Shown: positions 28,684-38,531, counted from the first letter of the stretch. The stretch is DNA of 64,000 nt from Halomonas sp. GT (GCF_002082565.1 NZ_CP020562.1:2418001-2482000); one strand, 5' to 3'. Program-made: numbers and translations. The notes: generated by a model from the sequence alone, not told the origin.

Positions 28684-30189
28684 ATGAAACAGTCAATACG
28701 TGGATTACTAGCCACTGCCTTCATGGCGCTTCTGATTACAGGGTGCGCTATGCAACCCCCAAGCGTCGTTGACCGCGTCCCTGACCAGGATGCAAGTCGA
28801 CTGCTCAGTCAAGCAGAGCAACAAGCGCCAGAGCAAGCAGCCAAAACCAGGCTGGAAGCGGCGAACATTCTTGCTAGACAAGGGCAACGTGAAAACGCTT
28901 TTGACGCAGCCGATGCGGTTGATGAAAACATACTTTCAGAATCGGATCGGGTGCGCTGGGCTATGCTGTTCTCTGAACTTGCTCGTGGCCTAGATAACCC
29001 CCGCGCCGTTCTACGCGCAACCCAAGTGCTTGACGACGAACTCCCCATGCAAGAAAACCAACAAAAGACTCTCGCAGAACGCCAGCAGTGGGCACGTCAA
29101 GCACTAGATCAAGCAGAGCCCACCAAAGCAACCATACCTGAATTAGAGGGCGTCGACATACGCCGCATTGCAGTGGCATTACCAGAATCTGGGCCACTAA
29201 GTAGCGTGGCTAACGCTATCGCCTCCGCCATGCGCCGTCATCACGACTTGCGCGGAGATAATGTACAGCTTAATTTCATTGATGCGTCTCAATATTCATT
29301 AGATGAGATTTACCAACGTGCCGAGCAAATGAATGCTCAGATTCTGATCGGCCCAATTGACAAAGATCAAGTCACCCAACTTGAGCAGCGCAATAGTGTA
29401 CCGCTACCTACGCTGGCTCTGAACTACGGCAACAGTGCAAGCAATCAAGCCCCTCAACTTCTTCAGTATGGTTTATCTGCTGAAGATGAAGCCCGCCAAG
29501 CAGCCCGCCGAGCCTTTCAGGATGGCCATCGTCAAATGTCCATCATGGTTCCTGATAATGCCTGGGGACGGCGCGTAGGCGAAGCTTTCTGGAATGAGTG
29601 GCAAGGTCAAGGCGGTGAAATCACCAATGCCGTCCGTTATGATCCGAGCAATGCCGTGGCTAACGCGGTGAGAACAGCCTTAAATGTCAGTGGCGAGCGC
29701 GCCCGCCTTGGGAACATTGATGCGCTATTCTTACTGGCGCTTCCCGAGTACGCAAGGCAAGTCCCCCCCACTATGGACTACTATTACGCCCCCAACCTGC
29801 CCGTTTATGCCACCTCTCATCTTCATGAAGGACGTCTACAGGCACGCTTAGACCAAGACCTAAATGATGTGATGTTTATCGATATTCCCTGGCAAATACC
29901 TGATGCAGCGGTTGGTGGCGAAGAAGCACTGCCCTTTTATTCGACCTATGAAGAGCTTCGAAACGAATCAGACGCTTCAATGTTCCGCCTGATGGCAATG
30001 GGTGTGGATGCCTACGAACTTGGCATTCGCTTATCAGACCTATCAGCTCTTGACGGCATGAATGGAAGCACTGGCACTCTTCGCCTATCGGGTGATGGCA
30101 GGGTTTCTCGAGAATTACCATGGGCCAAATTCCAAAATGGCGTACCGTCGCCCATTTTGATTCCCGGCCTGCTGAACGATGACCAATAA
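28684..30189 (+). CDS. lpoA: Outer-membrane lipoprotein activator of PBP1A (LpoA/LppC)
   Basis: Outer-membrane lipoprotein that reaches through the periplasm to stimulate the bifunctional synthase PBP1A. Start ATG 28684 follows GGAAGGATAC and gives 501 residues. The signal peptide ends in a lipobox, LLITGCAMQ, with the lipidated Cys at about 21. The N-terminal part is helical and TPR-like (Gln/Ala-rich, residues 30-150). The C-terminal part resembles a type I periplasmic-binding fold (RRIAVALPESGPLSSVANAI, MNAQILIGPIDKDQV). It overlaps the next gene, yraN, by 11 nt. Confidence 0.93.
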   Translation: MKQSIRGLLATAFMALLITGCAMQPPSVVDRVPDQDASRLLSQAEQQAPEQAAKTRLEAANILARQGQRENAFDAADAVDENILSESDRVRWAMLFSELARGLDNPRAVLRATQVLDDELPMQENQQKTLAERQQWARQALDQAEPTKATIPELEGVDIRRIAVALPESGPLSSVANAIASAMRRHHDLRGDNVQLNFIDASQYSLDEIYQRAEQMNAQILIGPIDKDQVTQLEQRNSVPLPTLALNYGNSASNQAPQLLQYGLSAEDEARQAARRAFQDGHRQMSIMVPDNAWGRRVGEAFWNEWQGQGGEITNAVRYDPSNAVANAVRTALNVSGERARLGNIDALFLLALPEYARQVPPTMDYYYAPNLPVYATSHLHEGRLQARLDQDLNDVMFIDIPWQIPDAAVGGEEALPFYSTYEELRNESDASMFRLMAMGVDAYELGIRLSDLSALDGMNGSTGTLRLSGDGRVSRELPWAKFQNGVPSPILIPGLLNDDQ

Positions 30190-30568
30190 TCATCAGAGTT
30201 CCAATACACCACAAACAGCACGGATACGGGGAGCAGCCATTGAGCAATTAGCCGCTAAATGGCTGCAGCAGCATGGTCTAACGCTTGTCACTAGCAATCA
30301 TCACGTCAAAGGCGGCGAGCTAGATCTTGTAATGAAAGACCAGGATACCCTGGTCTTTATTGAGGTTAAGCATCGCACCACTACCCGTTACGGCCACCCT
30401 TTAGAAACCGTCACTGCACAGAAGCGACATCGCCTGATACGAGCGGCCAAGCTCTATATCGCTAGACATGCTGTTTCAAGTCCGTGTCGCTTTGATATTC
30501 TAGCAATCACAGGCACGCCTCCCACGCTTGAATTTCAGTGGGAAAAAGCGGCTTTTGATGCTTACTGA
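30179..30568 (+). CDS. yraN: YraN family (UPF0102) nuclease-like protein
   Basis: Small protein of the UPF0102 family with a restriction-endonuclease-like fold; its biological role is not established. Of 129 residues, the conserved core is RGAAIEQLAAKWLQQHGLTLV, then GGELDLVMKDQDTLVFIEVKHR with the E-x-D...E-x-K pattern expected of the nuclease active site (near residues 43-64). RRRIIRAAKLYI-type sequence appears as HRLIRAAKLYIARHA. Its start lies inside the end of lpoA, and diaA follows 22 nt later, as in E. coli. Confidence 0.92.
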   Translation: MTNNHQSSNTPQTARIRGAAIEQLAAKWLQQHGLTLVTSNHHVKGGELDLVMKDQDTLVFIEVKHRTTTRYGHPLETVTAQKRHRLIRAAKLYIARHAVSSPCRFDILAITGTPPTLEFQWEKAAFDAY

Positions 30569-30581
30569 TACTTTCAACTAG

Positions 30582-31184
<603 letters not shown>

Positions 31185-31200
31185 ACAGATAGCACTAAGG

Positions 31201-31212
31201 CAGTTTAAACTG
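31201..31212. repeat. 12-bp perfect palindrome upstream of dolP
   Basis: CAGTTTAAACTG is a perfect palindrome lying 82 nt upstream of the dolP start, in an AT-rich gap. It could be an operator for a dimeric regulator. Related words (CAGTTTAAA, AACAGATAG) occur in the tandem repeats in front of mlaF/kdsD. Confidence 0.35.
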
Positions 31213-31293
31213 AGAGCTGATTAAACTATACAGACTTACTCAAACAGGTAGATTAATAGCTACTTACTTAACATTTTGAAAGGAGTCATCGCT

Positions 31294-31866
31294 ATGGCCC
31301 TGCGCTATTCTTCACACAAATTGATTGCCGTTGCGGCACTTAGCATTATGTTACTCGCCGGATGTGCTAATAACGCGGCATCTAATCCTTCTAATTATGG
31401 TCAGCGCAGTAGTGATGTCGAAGCGATTGACACAACTATTGAGCGTGAAGCACCACGCGCACTGGAGCGCTCAGACGCTCGACTGAGAGATGCACGCATA
31501 AGGGCGCATAGCTATAACGGCTCATTACTGCTGGTAGGACAGGTACCCAGCGAAGAACTACGCAACAAAGCTGGAGAAGTCGCTGGTTCTCTACGGGGTG
31601 TTAACCAAGTACACAACGAGCTCAATATTGCTGCCAATTTACCCGCAAGCCAACGCCTAAATGACACTTGGCTAACCACCAATGTCATGAGCCAACTTGC
31701 CGCCAATGACCGTATCGACTCATCAAAACTGAAAATCACTACAGAAAACGCGAATGTGTATCTAATGGGCATGGTGACTCGAGAAGAAGGTGACCGAATT
31801 GCTAATGCTGTATCATCCGTTGGCGGCATCCAGCGAATCGTTAAAGTCTTTGACTACATCGATTAA
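31294..31866 (+). CDS. dolP: Dual BON-domain outer-membrane lipoprotein (DolP/YraP)
   Basis: Division-site outer-membrane lipoprotein that supports outer-membrane integrity and the Bam complex. ATG 31294 is chosen because AAAGGAG lies 8 nt before it; the frame could also open at TTG 31276, which is part of that site. The 190-residue protein has a signal peptide ending in the lipobox MLLAGCANN (Cys about 24). Two BON domains follow (RDARIRAHSYNGSLLLVGQVPSE and LKITTENANVYLMGMVTREEGD, each closing with a V-x-x-V-x-N/D pattern). A strong terminator comes 16 nt after the stop. Confidence 0.94.
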   Translation: MALRYSSHKLIAVAALSIMLLAGCANNAASNPSNYGQRSSDVEAIDTTIEREAPRALERSDARLRDARIRAHSYNGSLLLVGQVPSEELRNKAGEVAGSLRGVNQVHNELNIAANLPASQRLNDTWLTTNVMSQLAANDRIDSSKLKITTENANVYLMGMVTREEGDRIANAVSSVGGIQRIVKVFDYID

Positions 31867-31881
31867 TTAATACGCAGCCAT

Positions 31882-31926
31882 AAAAAAAACCTCGTCTCGG
31901 TGAAAAGCCGAAGACGAGGTTTTTTA
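31882..31926. terminator. Strong terminator after dolP, facing sspB
   Basis: Stem AAAACCTCGTCT-CGG / CCG-AGACGAGGTTTT with one bulged base and a 7-nt loop, flanked by A8 on the left and T6 on the right. It can therefore act in both directions, ending dolP and the leftward sspA-sspB transcript. Confidence 0.93.
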
Positions 31927-31995
31927 TTTACCAACTGTTTTACCAAGAAAAACCGTCGTTAAAAAGTGGAATTAACAACTTGGCTAAAACACACG

Positions 31996-32484
31996 CTACT
32001 TAACTACGCGTAGCGTCGGTTTCTTCTTAGTCTTTTTAGACGCCTGATCAGACATCTCCCCCCCTTTCTCAGGAACAGGCTCTGTTACCGTCAACTCGGG
32101 CTTAGACGATTCATCAAAAGAACCTGAAAAATCATCATCTAATTCTGCATCATCAAACTCAGCAACACCCAGCTCCGGCTCATGCCCGAACACCATTCCT
32201 GCACCATTTTCACGAGCGTAGATCGCAATAAGCGCAGGCGTTGGGATCATTACTTGCATAGGCTGGCCACCGAAACGAGCATTAAACCCCATGGCCTGAT
32301 TTTCCATAAACAAGTCACGCACAGCGGTCGGTGCGACATTCAACACAATTTGCCCATTTTGAACAAACTGACGCGGCACTTCTACGCCAGGCTGGGTAGC
32401 ATCAACCACCACATAAGGTGTTAGCTCATTATCTAACAACCACTCATAGAGAGCTCGGGCGAGATAGGGACGGCTCGATTTCAT
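31996..32484 (-). CDS. sspB: ClpXP protease specificity-enhancing factor SspB
   Basis: Adaptor that delivers ssrA-tagged and other substrates to ClpXP. Start ATG 32484 has GGAGGAGGGAG immediately upstream, giving 162 residues. The folded part (SSRPYLARALYEWLLDNEL, FNARFGGQPMQVMIPTPAL) binds the tag. A long acidic flexible linker then leads to the C-terminal LRVVK, the conserved ClpX-docking tail. It follows sspA with a 63-nt gap containing a hairpin. Confidence 0.96.
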   Translation of the reverse strand: MKSSRPYLARALYEWLLDNELTPYVVVDATQPGVEVPRQFVQNGQIVLNVAPTAVRDLFMENQAMGFNARFGGQPMQVMIPTPALIAIYARENGAGMVFGHEPELGVAEFDDAELDDDFSGSFDESSKPELTVTEPVPEKGGEMSDQASKKTKKKPTLRVVK

Positions 32485-32508
32485 AAGACTCCCTCCTCCT
32501 GACAAATA

Positions 32509-32539
32509 TGCCTCTTCTCCCGATTAAGGAAAAGAGGCA
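32509..32539 (-). terminator. Hairpin between sspA and sspB (possible attenuator)
   Basis: Stem TGCCTCTT / AAGAGGCA extended by TCC / GGA with a 7-nt loop; on the minus strand it is followed by TATTTGTC. The U-tail is weak, so partial termination or 3'-end stabilisation of sspA mRNA is more likely than full termination. Confidence 0.45.
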
Positions 32540-32547
32540 GCATGAAT

Positions 32548-33174
32548 TCAAGCGCGCATCTCTTTTTCACGCTCGTTTAAAGATGCCTTAAACGCTTCAC
32601 GTTCGAATACCCGCGACATATAGCTTAGTAGTGGCTTTACCTGCTTCTCAGGCAATTCAATATTCAGCTCGGGCAAACGCCACAAAATCGGCGCTAAGCA
32701 GCAGTCTACAAGCGTAAACTCTTCACTCATAAAATAAGGCATGTCTTCAAAGATAGGCGAAATCCCAATGAGGCTTTCGCGCAACTCTTTACGCGCCTTC
32801 TCTGCATCTTTTTTACCACCGGTGCGTATTTGCTCAAGCATCGGGCACCACTCACGCTCAATACGATGCATCCACAAACGGCTTTGCGCCCGCGCCACCG
32901 GATATACAGGCAACAGAGGAGGATGAGGGAAACGCTCATCCAGGTATTCCATCATGACCTTAGACTCATAAAGCACCAGGTCACGATCCAGCAGCGTAGG
33001 CACGCTGTTGTAAGGGTTGAGGTCTGCTAACTCTTCAGGTGGTCGCTCGTCATTAACATCAACGATATCAACCGCCACCCCCTTTTCAGCCAGAACAATG
33101 CGCACACGATGACTAAAATGATCATCATTACCAGAGTAAAAGATCATCGACGACCGCTTGGCCACAACACCCAT
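32548..33174 (-). CDS. sspA: Stringent starvation protein A
   Basis: RNA-polymerase-associated protein with a glutathione-S-transferase fold that lacks enzymatic activity; it alters transcription in stationary phase and stress. The 208-residue protein has the N-terminal thioredoxin-like part ([44 protein letters not shown]), then the helical domain with [25 protein letters not shown] lies 9 nt upstream of ATG 33174. It sits between the petABC operon and sspB, the standard gammaproteobacterial order. Confidence 0.96.
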   Translation of the reverse strand: MGVVAKRSSMIFYSGNDDHFSHRVRIVLAEKGVAVDIVDVNDERPPEELADLNPYNSVPTLLDRDLVLYESKVMMEYLDERFPHPPLLPVYPVARAQSRLWMHRIEREWCPMLEQIRTGGKKDAEKARKELRESLIGISPIFEDMPYFMSEEFTLVDCCLAPILWRLPELNIELPEKQVKPLLSYMSRVFEREAFKASLNEREKEMRA

Positions 33175-33275
33175 GAAAGCATCCTCGCATCAAAACAATC
33201 TTTGATAATAACACGCCAGCGCTAGCTTATGGGAAGGTAACCCGCTTTGCATTACGACTGACTAGATAAACAAAA

Positions 33276-33299
33276 GGCGCACGGCTTACGCCGTGCGCC
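33276..33299 (-). terminator. Terminator of the petABC operon
   Basis: Perfect 10-bp stem GGCGCACGGC / GCCGTGCGCC with a 4-nt loop. On the minus strand it is followed by TTTTG and lies 25 nt past the petC stop. Confidence 0.9.
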
Positions 33300-33324
33300 C
33301 GACATGCCTGTCATCACTTAATTA

Positions 33325-34092
33325 TTAATGGATGTCTCGCCAGTACTCACGCTTGAGCAAGTAAGCAATCACACCAAAAATGAAAATGAAGATCAGCACT
33401 TTAGGTCCCAGCGCCTGAGCCTGAAGCTTAGAGGGTTCGCCTACATAAGCCAGGAAGTTAGTAAGATCATACATCGCTTCCTCAAACTCAGCAGGCTCCA
33501 TAGAACCTGGCTGAGTCACTTGCAGCACATCACAAGACTGATACTTACCCGATAACGGATCGGGTGATTGACCCGCTACCGGCTGATCCGTTTCTGAGCA
33601 CACCAGCTCTTGTACGCCCTGCAGAGGCTCCAATACGTTGGGCATCGCAACCAAGTCAAATACCGTATTGTTAACACCGGTAGGACGACTCGGATCCTTG
33701 TAGAAGCCCAGCAGATAAGAGTAGATCCAATCCGTTCCACGCACGCGCGTTTTTAATGACAGGTCCGGAGGCGGAGCACCAAACCAAGACTCTGCATCAC
33801 CACTATTCATCGCAATGTGCATCTGATCATTAAATGCCAAATCAGAGGAGAAAATCAGATTCTCTTCAACTAAATCTTGAGGCATTCCCAAATCATCAGC
33901 CGCACGAGCAAAGCGCTGATACTGGAGCGAGTGACAGCCCATGCAGTAGTTAACATAGAGCTTCATGCCATTTTGCAGCGAGGCTTGATCGTGCAGATCA
34001 GGATCCATCGAATGAGGTACGCTTGCAGCCGGTGCTGCCATCGCTGTTACTGGCACTAACGCGAAAAGGAGTCCAAATAGATACTTTTTCAT
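33325..34092 (-). CDS. petC: Ubiquinol-cytochrome c reductase, cytochrome c1
   Basis: Haem c subunit of the bc1 complex that passes electrons from the Rieske centre to cytochrome c. The 255-residue precursor has a cleavable signal peptide (MKKYLFGLLFALVPVTAMA), the covalent haem site YCMGCHSLQYQRF (CxxCH near residue 53), and MPNVLEPLQG, whose Met is the probable axial ligand region. A C-terminal membrane anchor (VLIFIFIFGVIAYLLKREYW) completes it. Its ATG overlaps the petB stop (TAATG). Confidence 0.97.
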   Translation of the reverse strand: MKKYLFGLLFALVPVTAMAAPAASVPHSMDPDLHDQASLQNGMKLYVNYCMGCHSLQYQRFARAADDLGMPQDLVEENLIFSSDLAFNDQMHIAMNSGDAESWFGAPPPDLSLKTRVRGTDWIYSYLLGFYKDPSRPTGVNNTVFDLVAMPNVLEPLQGVQELVCSETDQPVAGQSPDPLSGKYQSCDVLQVTQPGSMEPAEFEEAMYDLTNFLAYVGEPSKLQAQALGPKVLIFIFIFGVIAYLLKREYWRDIH

Positions 34093-35351
34093 TAGCCAGT
34101 CACCCTTTCCGGAACGGGTTTAGTCTTCTCCAGCTTGGTGTAGAACGGCATCAAGACGAAGAAGGCGAAATAAATGACGGTGCATACTTGTGCCAGAATG
34201 GTTCGCCCCTCGGTTGATGGCAATACACCCAAAACACCGAGAATAACGAAGCTGATCGCAAATAGCAGCAGCATAACTTTCGACATCCAGCCTTTATAAC
34301 GCATAGAGCGCACCGGACTACGATCCAGCCAGGGTAGAACAAACAAGATCGCGATCGCGGCCCCCATGAATATAACGCCCAGGAACTTAGCGTCTAAGCC
34401 AAACACCGAGAAAGTGATCGCGCGGAGAATGGCGTAGAAAGGCGTCATATACCAAACGGGTGCAATATGATCAGGCGTCTGCAGCGGGTTTGCTGGGTCA
34501 AAATTTGGCCTTTCAATAAAGTAGCCGCCACCCTCTGGGAAGTAGAACACCACCACACAGAAAACAAACAGGAAGACCGCAACACCCACCAAGTCTTTTA
34601 CCGTGTAGTAAGGATGGAAAGGAATTCCGTCCAGCGGAACACCGGCCTCATCTTTCTTCTGCTTAATATCAATGCCATCTGGGTTGTTAGAACCCACTTC
34701 GTGTAGCGCAATGATGTGCAACACAACAAGCGCTAAAATGACGATTGGCAGAGCAACCACATGCAGTGCAAAGAAACGGTTGAGGGTAATACCTGAAATC
34801 AGGAAGTCACCACGCACCCACTGCGCCAGGTCAGGACCAATACCAGGAATCGCTGAAAACAGCGAAATAATAACCTGGGCGCCCCAGTAAGACATCTGGC
34901 CCCATGGCAACAGGTAGCCCATAAAGGCTTCCGCCATTAGCACCAGATAAATAGTCATACCAAATACCCACACTAGCTCGCGAGGCGCCTTGTAGGAGCC
35001 ATACAAAAGACCACGAAACATGTGCAGATAGACGACAAGAAAGAAGGCAGAGGCGCCAGTGGTGTGCATATAGCGAATCAGCCACCCCCACTCCACATCA
35101 CGCATGATGTATTCGACAGAATCGAATGCACCTTCAGCAGAGGGGTTAAAGCTCATGGTTAACCAAACGCCAGTCAAGATTTGGTTAACCAACGCCAGAA
35201 GCGCTAACGAGCCAAAGAAATACCAAAAGTTGAAGTTTTTCGGCGCGTAGTATTTGGAAAGATGCTCTTGCCACATTTGAGTTGCTGGGAAGCGATCATC
35301 TACCCACCGCATGATGCCTTTTTCCGCCTTGGCTTTATTCGGATTACCCAT
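34092..35351 (-). CDS. petB: Ubiquinol-cytochrome c reductase, cytochrome b
   Basis: Membrane core of the bc1 complex carrying both b haems and the quinol oxidation and reduction sites. The 419-residue protein has eight or nine spans. Haem-ligand regions are RYMHTTGASAFFLVVYLHMF and FFALHVVALPIVILALVVLHIIALHEVGSNNPDG. The Qo-site motif appears as PFHPYYTVKDL, with PDHIAPVWYMTPFYAILRAI following. Its start overlaps the petA stop (TAATG), and its stop overlaps petC in the same way. Confidence 0.98.
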   Translation of the reverse strand: MGNPNKAKAEKGIMRWVDDRFPATQMWQEHLSKYYAPKNFNFWYFFGSLALLALVNQILTGVWLTMSFNPSAEGAFDSVEYIMRDVEWGWLIRYMHTTGASAFFLVVYLHMFRGLLYGSYKAPRELVWVFGMTIYLVLMAEAFMGYLLPWGQMSYWGAQVIISLFSAIPGIGPDLAQWVRGDFLISGITLNRFFALHVVALPIVILALVVLHIIALHEVGSNNPDGIDIKQKKDEAGVPLDGIPFHPYYTVKDLVGVAVFLFVFCVVVFYFPEGGGYFIERPNFDPANPLQTPDHIAPVWYMTPFYAILRAITFSVFGLDAKFLGVIFMGAAIAILFVLPWLDRSPVRSMRYKGWMSKVMLLLFAISFVILGVLGVLPSTEGRTILAQVCTVIYFAFFVLMPFYTKLEKTKPVPERVTG

Positions 35352-35950
35352 TAGGCAGTCTCCTCATCTTCGCCGACGACAATGATGTCATCATTTTCAA
35401 AGCGGTAGGGTGGAACCTCAAGGTTGGTCGGCGCAGGTACGTTACTGAACACGCGACCGGCTAAGTCAAAGCGAGAGCCGTGACATGGGCAGAAGAAACC
35501 GCCCGGCCAGTTGTCCACCCCCACGCCTTCGGCATTGGGCTCAGGCCGAAACAGCGGCGAACAACCCAAATGTGTACAGATACCAATCAGCACGCCTATT
35601 TCTGGCTTGATAGAGCGCAAACCACCTTGGATATAGGTTGGCTGCTGCGGCACTTCCGAATTAGGATCCGCTAAGGTATCAGCACCCAACGCTTCAGTTC
35701 GCTCAATCATTTCAGGCGTACGATTAATAATCCAAATCGGCCGACCACGCCACTCAACGGTCATACGCTGCCCAGGTTCTAGCTTCGATATATCAGCTTG
35801 AACAGGCGCACCTGCCGCTCTTGCCTTGGCACTAGGCTGCCAAGAAGCCACAAAGGGGACCGCAACCCCGACAGCGCCCACCGCCCCCACAACGGAGGTG
35901 GCGCCTACGAGGAAACGGCGCCGACCTTTGTTTACGCCGTTATCTGCCAT
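35351..35950 (-). CDS. petA: Ubiquinol-cytochrome c reductase, Rieske iron-sulfur subunit
   Basis: Carries the 2Fe-2S cluster that takes the first electron from ubiquinol. The 199-residue protein has a twin-arginine type N-terminus (NKGRRRFLVGATSVVGAVGA) that stays as a membrane anchor. The cluster-binding boxes are GICTHLGCSPLFR and FFCPCHGSRFDLAGRV. It is the first gene of petABC, with a promoter candidate about 75 nt upstream. Confidence 0.98.
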   Translation of the reverse strand: MADNGVNKGRRRFLVGATSVVGAVGAVGVAVPFVASWQPSAKARAAGAPVQADISKLEPGQRMTVEWRGRPIWIINRTPEMIERTEALGADTLADPNSEVPQQPTYIQGGLRSIKPEIGVLIGICTHLGCSPLFRPEPNAEGVGVDNWPGGFFCPCHGSRFDLAGRVFSNVPAPTNLEVPPYRFENDDIIVVGEDEETA

Positions 35951-36023
35951 TTCTGGTTTCTCCCATCAGCTTACCCGTTCCGCCGCAAAGGCGTCTTGCG
36001 ACGACGAATATCAAATACGCTCT

Positions 36024-36052
36024 ATGTTAAAAAAACAAAGCGCTCTGCACAA
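36024..36052 (-). promoter_or_regulatory. Candidate promoter of petABC
   Basis: Minus strand TTGTGC (36047-36052), a 17-nt spacer and TAACAT (36024-36029). The predicted start lies about 67 nt before petA. The hexamers match the consensus at four positions each. Confidence 0.35.
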
Positions 36053-36109
36053 GAACAACCGCCCGTGACCATGGTGGTATAAGCGTTATAATTTTTTGAT
36101 ATTCCAATA

Positions 36110-36142
36110 AAAAGCGCCCAGGTCTTTGACCTGGGCGCTTTT
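36110..36142. terminator. Terminator after rpsI
   Basis: Perfect 15-bp stem AAAAGCGCCCAGGTC / GACCTGGGCGCTTTT with a TTT loop. It lies 17 nt past the rpsI stop on the minus strand and has a built-in U-run in either direction. Confidence 0.95.
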
Positions 36143-36158
36143 GCCGCATAGCGTAAAA

Positions 36159-36548
36159 TTAACGCTTAGAGAACTGCGGACGACGACGTGCTTTACGCAG
36201 ACCGACTTTCTTACGCTCGACCTGACGAGCATCGCGGGTTACATAACCAGCGGCGCGCAACGTCGGACGCAGATCTTCATTGTAGTTCATCAGTGCGCGA
36301 GTGATACCGTGACGAATGGCACCTGCTTGAGAGGAGCCACCGCCGCCTGCAACAGTGACGAACACGTCAAACTGATTCAGCGTTTCAGTCAACTCAAGCG
36401 GCTGACGAACAACCATACGACCAGTAACACGACCAAAATACAAGTCGAGGTCTTGATTGTTGACAGTAATTTTGCCAGAGCCCGGCTTCATAAACACGCG
36501 AGCGGTGGAAGTCTTGCGGCGCCCGGTACCGTAATACTGCTGTGTCAT
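36159..36548 (-). CDS. rpsI: 30S ribosomal protein S9
   Basis: Small-subunit head protein whose C-terminal tail reaches the P-site tRNA. The 129-residue sequence is standard: [19 protein letters not shown] at the start, [18 protein letters not shown] in the middle, and the basic tail [15 protein letters not shown]. It is co-transcribed with rplM, 13 nt apart, as in nearly all bacteria. Confidence 0.99.
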   Translation of the reverse strand: MTQQYYGTGRRKTSTARVFMKPGSGKITVNNQDLDLYFGRVTGRMVVRQPLELTETLNQFDVFVTVAGGGGSSQAGAIRHGITRALMNYNEDLRPTLRAAGYVTRDARQVERKKVGLRKARRRPQFSKR

Positions 36549-36561
36549 GGCGAAGATTTCC

Positions 36562-36990
36562 TCAGATGTTCAGTTCAAGCGGCTGTTGGGCAGCATGCGG
36601 ATGCTCGGCACCGGCGTACACTTTTAACTTGGAGTACATGGCGCGACCCAAAGGACCTTTCGGCAACATGCCTTTAACGGCAGACTCAATAATGCGCTCG
36701 GGGGCATGATCAAGCATTTTGTCGAATGTCATAGAGCGCAGACCGCCCGGGTAACCAGTGTGGCGGTAATAGGTCTTAGCCTTCGCCTTATTGCCGGTTA
36801 CATGGACTTTTTCAGCGTTGATAACAACAATGTAGTCACCAGTATCAACGTGAGGAGTAAATTCGGGCTTATGCTTGCCACGCAGGCGGCGAGCAATCTC
36901 GGTTGCCAGACGACCGAGCGTTTTGTCCGTAGCGTCGACTACATACCAGTCGCGCTGGACGGACTGCGGCTTAGCACTGAACGTCTTCAT
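36562..36990 (-). CDS. rplM: 50S ribosomal protein L13
   Basis: Early-assembling large-subunit protein that in E. coli represses its own operon by binding its mRNA leader. Start ATG 36990 gives the normal 142 residues. Family motifs are [61 protein letters not shown] and [21 protein letters not shown]. The leader from the predicted promoter is about 110 nt, long enough for such autoregulation. Confidence 0.99.
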   Translation of the reverse strand: MKTFSAKPQSVQRDWYVVDATDKTLGRLATEIARRLRGKHKPEFTPHVDTGDYIVVINAEKVHVTGNKAKAKTYYRHTGYPGGLRSMTFDKMLDHAPERIIESAVKGMLPKGPLGRAMYSKLKVYAGAEHPHAAQQPLELNI

Positions 36991-37106
36991 GGATAAAATC
37001 ACCAGATTAAGTGTATTGGGTAGCTCACATTGCCAAATAAGCGATGAAGCACCATCCCTATTTTTTTTGGTTGCTAGAAATATCCAGCAACATGCAGCGA
37101 GGCGGC

Positions 37107-37135
37107 ATTCTACAGCAAGCGTAGCAGCAAGTTAA
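37107..37135 (-). promoter_or_regulatory. Promoter candidate of rplM-rpsI
   Basis: Minus strand TTAACT (37130-37135), a 17-nt spacer and TAGAAT (37107-37112, five of six consensus bases). The start would fall near 37100, followed by an untranslated leader of about 110 nt that ends with GGTGAT before the ATG. Confidence 0.5.
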
Positions 37136-37235
37136 GTACCACTACTCTTTTTTATTTATGTCGCCCTTGTTAATACCGTTTTCTGACATCGTATTTACAG
37201 CGACACGTTCACAAACTAACTCCTGACATCCAACA

Positions 37236-38417
37236 TTATGGCTTATGGGGCAACGCTAAATACTCCTTAGACTGCATTTCCTGCAGACGCGACAGCGTTC
37301 GCTGAAATTCAAACGTCAACTTGCCATCGCTGTACAGCGCCTCAACCGATACCTCTGCTGACATCAATAGCTTAACTCCACGATCATAAAATTCATCAAC
37401 CATATTAACAAAGCGGCGAGCCTGATCGTCTGTCTTTGCATTCATCTGAATGACGTTAGATACCAAAACCGTATGAAATTCTCTGGCAAGCTCGATGTAA
37501 TCATTTTGACTACGCGGCCCATCACAAAGCTCAGCGAATTCAAACCATGCTACATCGTCGTGGAGACGACGCGTCTTCAAAACGCGATGATTGATCTCTA
37601 GGGGCGCCCCCTCCTCGCCCTCATTGCCCGCTATTTCTCTGAAGCTTCTATTTAGTTCCTGCTCAGCCGCCTCATCAAGCGGCGCATGAAAAATCTCAGC
37701 ACGCTCCAGGGCTCGCAAACGGTAGTCAATACCAGAATCAACGTTGACGACCTCACAGTGACGATTCACTAGCTCAATGGCAGGAACAAACCGCGCACGC
37801 TGCAACCCATCTTTATATAGGTCGTCCGGCACTATGTTTGATGTCGCCACTAATACAACACCACGCTCAAACAGCGCCTCAAGCAAATTAGCCAAGATCA
37901 TTGCATCAGTAATATCTTTGACGAAAAACTCATCAAAGCAGATGACGCGAGCCTCAGCAGCAAACTTGCCAGCAATCAGCGTCAGCGGATTCTTTTCGCC
38001 CTTATAGTGAGTCAACTCATTGTGGACACGCTGCATAAAGCGATGAAAGTGGGTGCGCATTTTTTCAGGGAACGGCAGAGCCTCATAGAAGGTATCAACT
38101 AGGTACGTTTTTCCACGCCCCACACCTCCCCAAAAATAGAGCCCCTTAACGTCAGATAACGCCGGCCCACTTACATTGCTCTTTTTACCAAGCAACCCAG
38201 CAACTTTTGCTTTTAATCCTTTACTGGCAACAACGGCTTTAGGAGCGTTAGCTGGCGTCGCTAACAACTCATCATAAAGACGCTGAAGATGCTTAACCGC
38301 TTGCTCTTGAGCAGGGTCGTACTGAAAATCGTCACGTTTTAAGTCTTCTTGATACCGCGCAAAAGGCGTTAACCGGTTCGCCTGCTCACTGGCTTGACGT
38401 GCAGATAATGATGACAT
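37236..38417 (-). CDS. zapE: Cell division protein ZapE (AFG1-like ATPase)
   Basis: AAA-type ATPase that acts on the Z-ring during late constriction and low oxygen. ATG 38417 (GGGAG 8 nt upstream) gives 393 residues; the longer frame to 38540 has no ribosome-binding site. Motifs are TPFARYQEDLKRDDFQYDPAQ at the N-terminus, Walker A GLYFWGGVGRGKTYLVDTFY near residue 112, Walker B ARVICFDEFFVKDITDAMIL near 170, and ATSNIVPDDLYKDGLQRARF. It is divergent from zapG. Confidence 0.96.
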   Translation of the reverse strand: MSSLSARQASEQANRLTPFARYQEDLKRDDFQYDPAQEQAVKHLQRLYDELLATPANAPKAVVASKGLKAKVAGLLGKKSNVSGPALSDVKGLYFWGGVGRGKTYLVDTFYEALPFPEKMRTHFHRFMQRVHNELTHYKGEKNPLTLIAGKFAAEARVICFDEFFVKDITDAMILANLLEALFERGVVLVATSNIVPDDLYKDGLQRARFVPAIELVNRHCEVVNVDSGIDYRLRALERAEIFHAPLDEAAEQELNRSFREIAGNEGEEGAPLEINHRVLKTRRLHDDVAWFEFAELCDGPRSQNDYIELAREFHTVLVSNVIQMNAKTDDQARRFVNMVDEFYDRGVKLLMSAEVSVEALYSDGKLTFEFQRTLSRLQEMQSKEYLALPHKP

Positions 38418-38531
38418 CAACTCGCTCCCGCAGCGCACATCGTGAACGAAACTGTGACGTTGTAAGAACACAGCCTGCTCAAATAAAAGAAAGATATTAT
38501 ACGCTGCATAATGACGAAGCGCATGAGCGGA

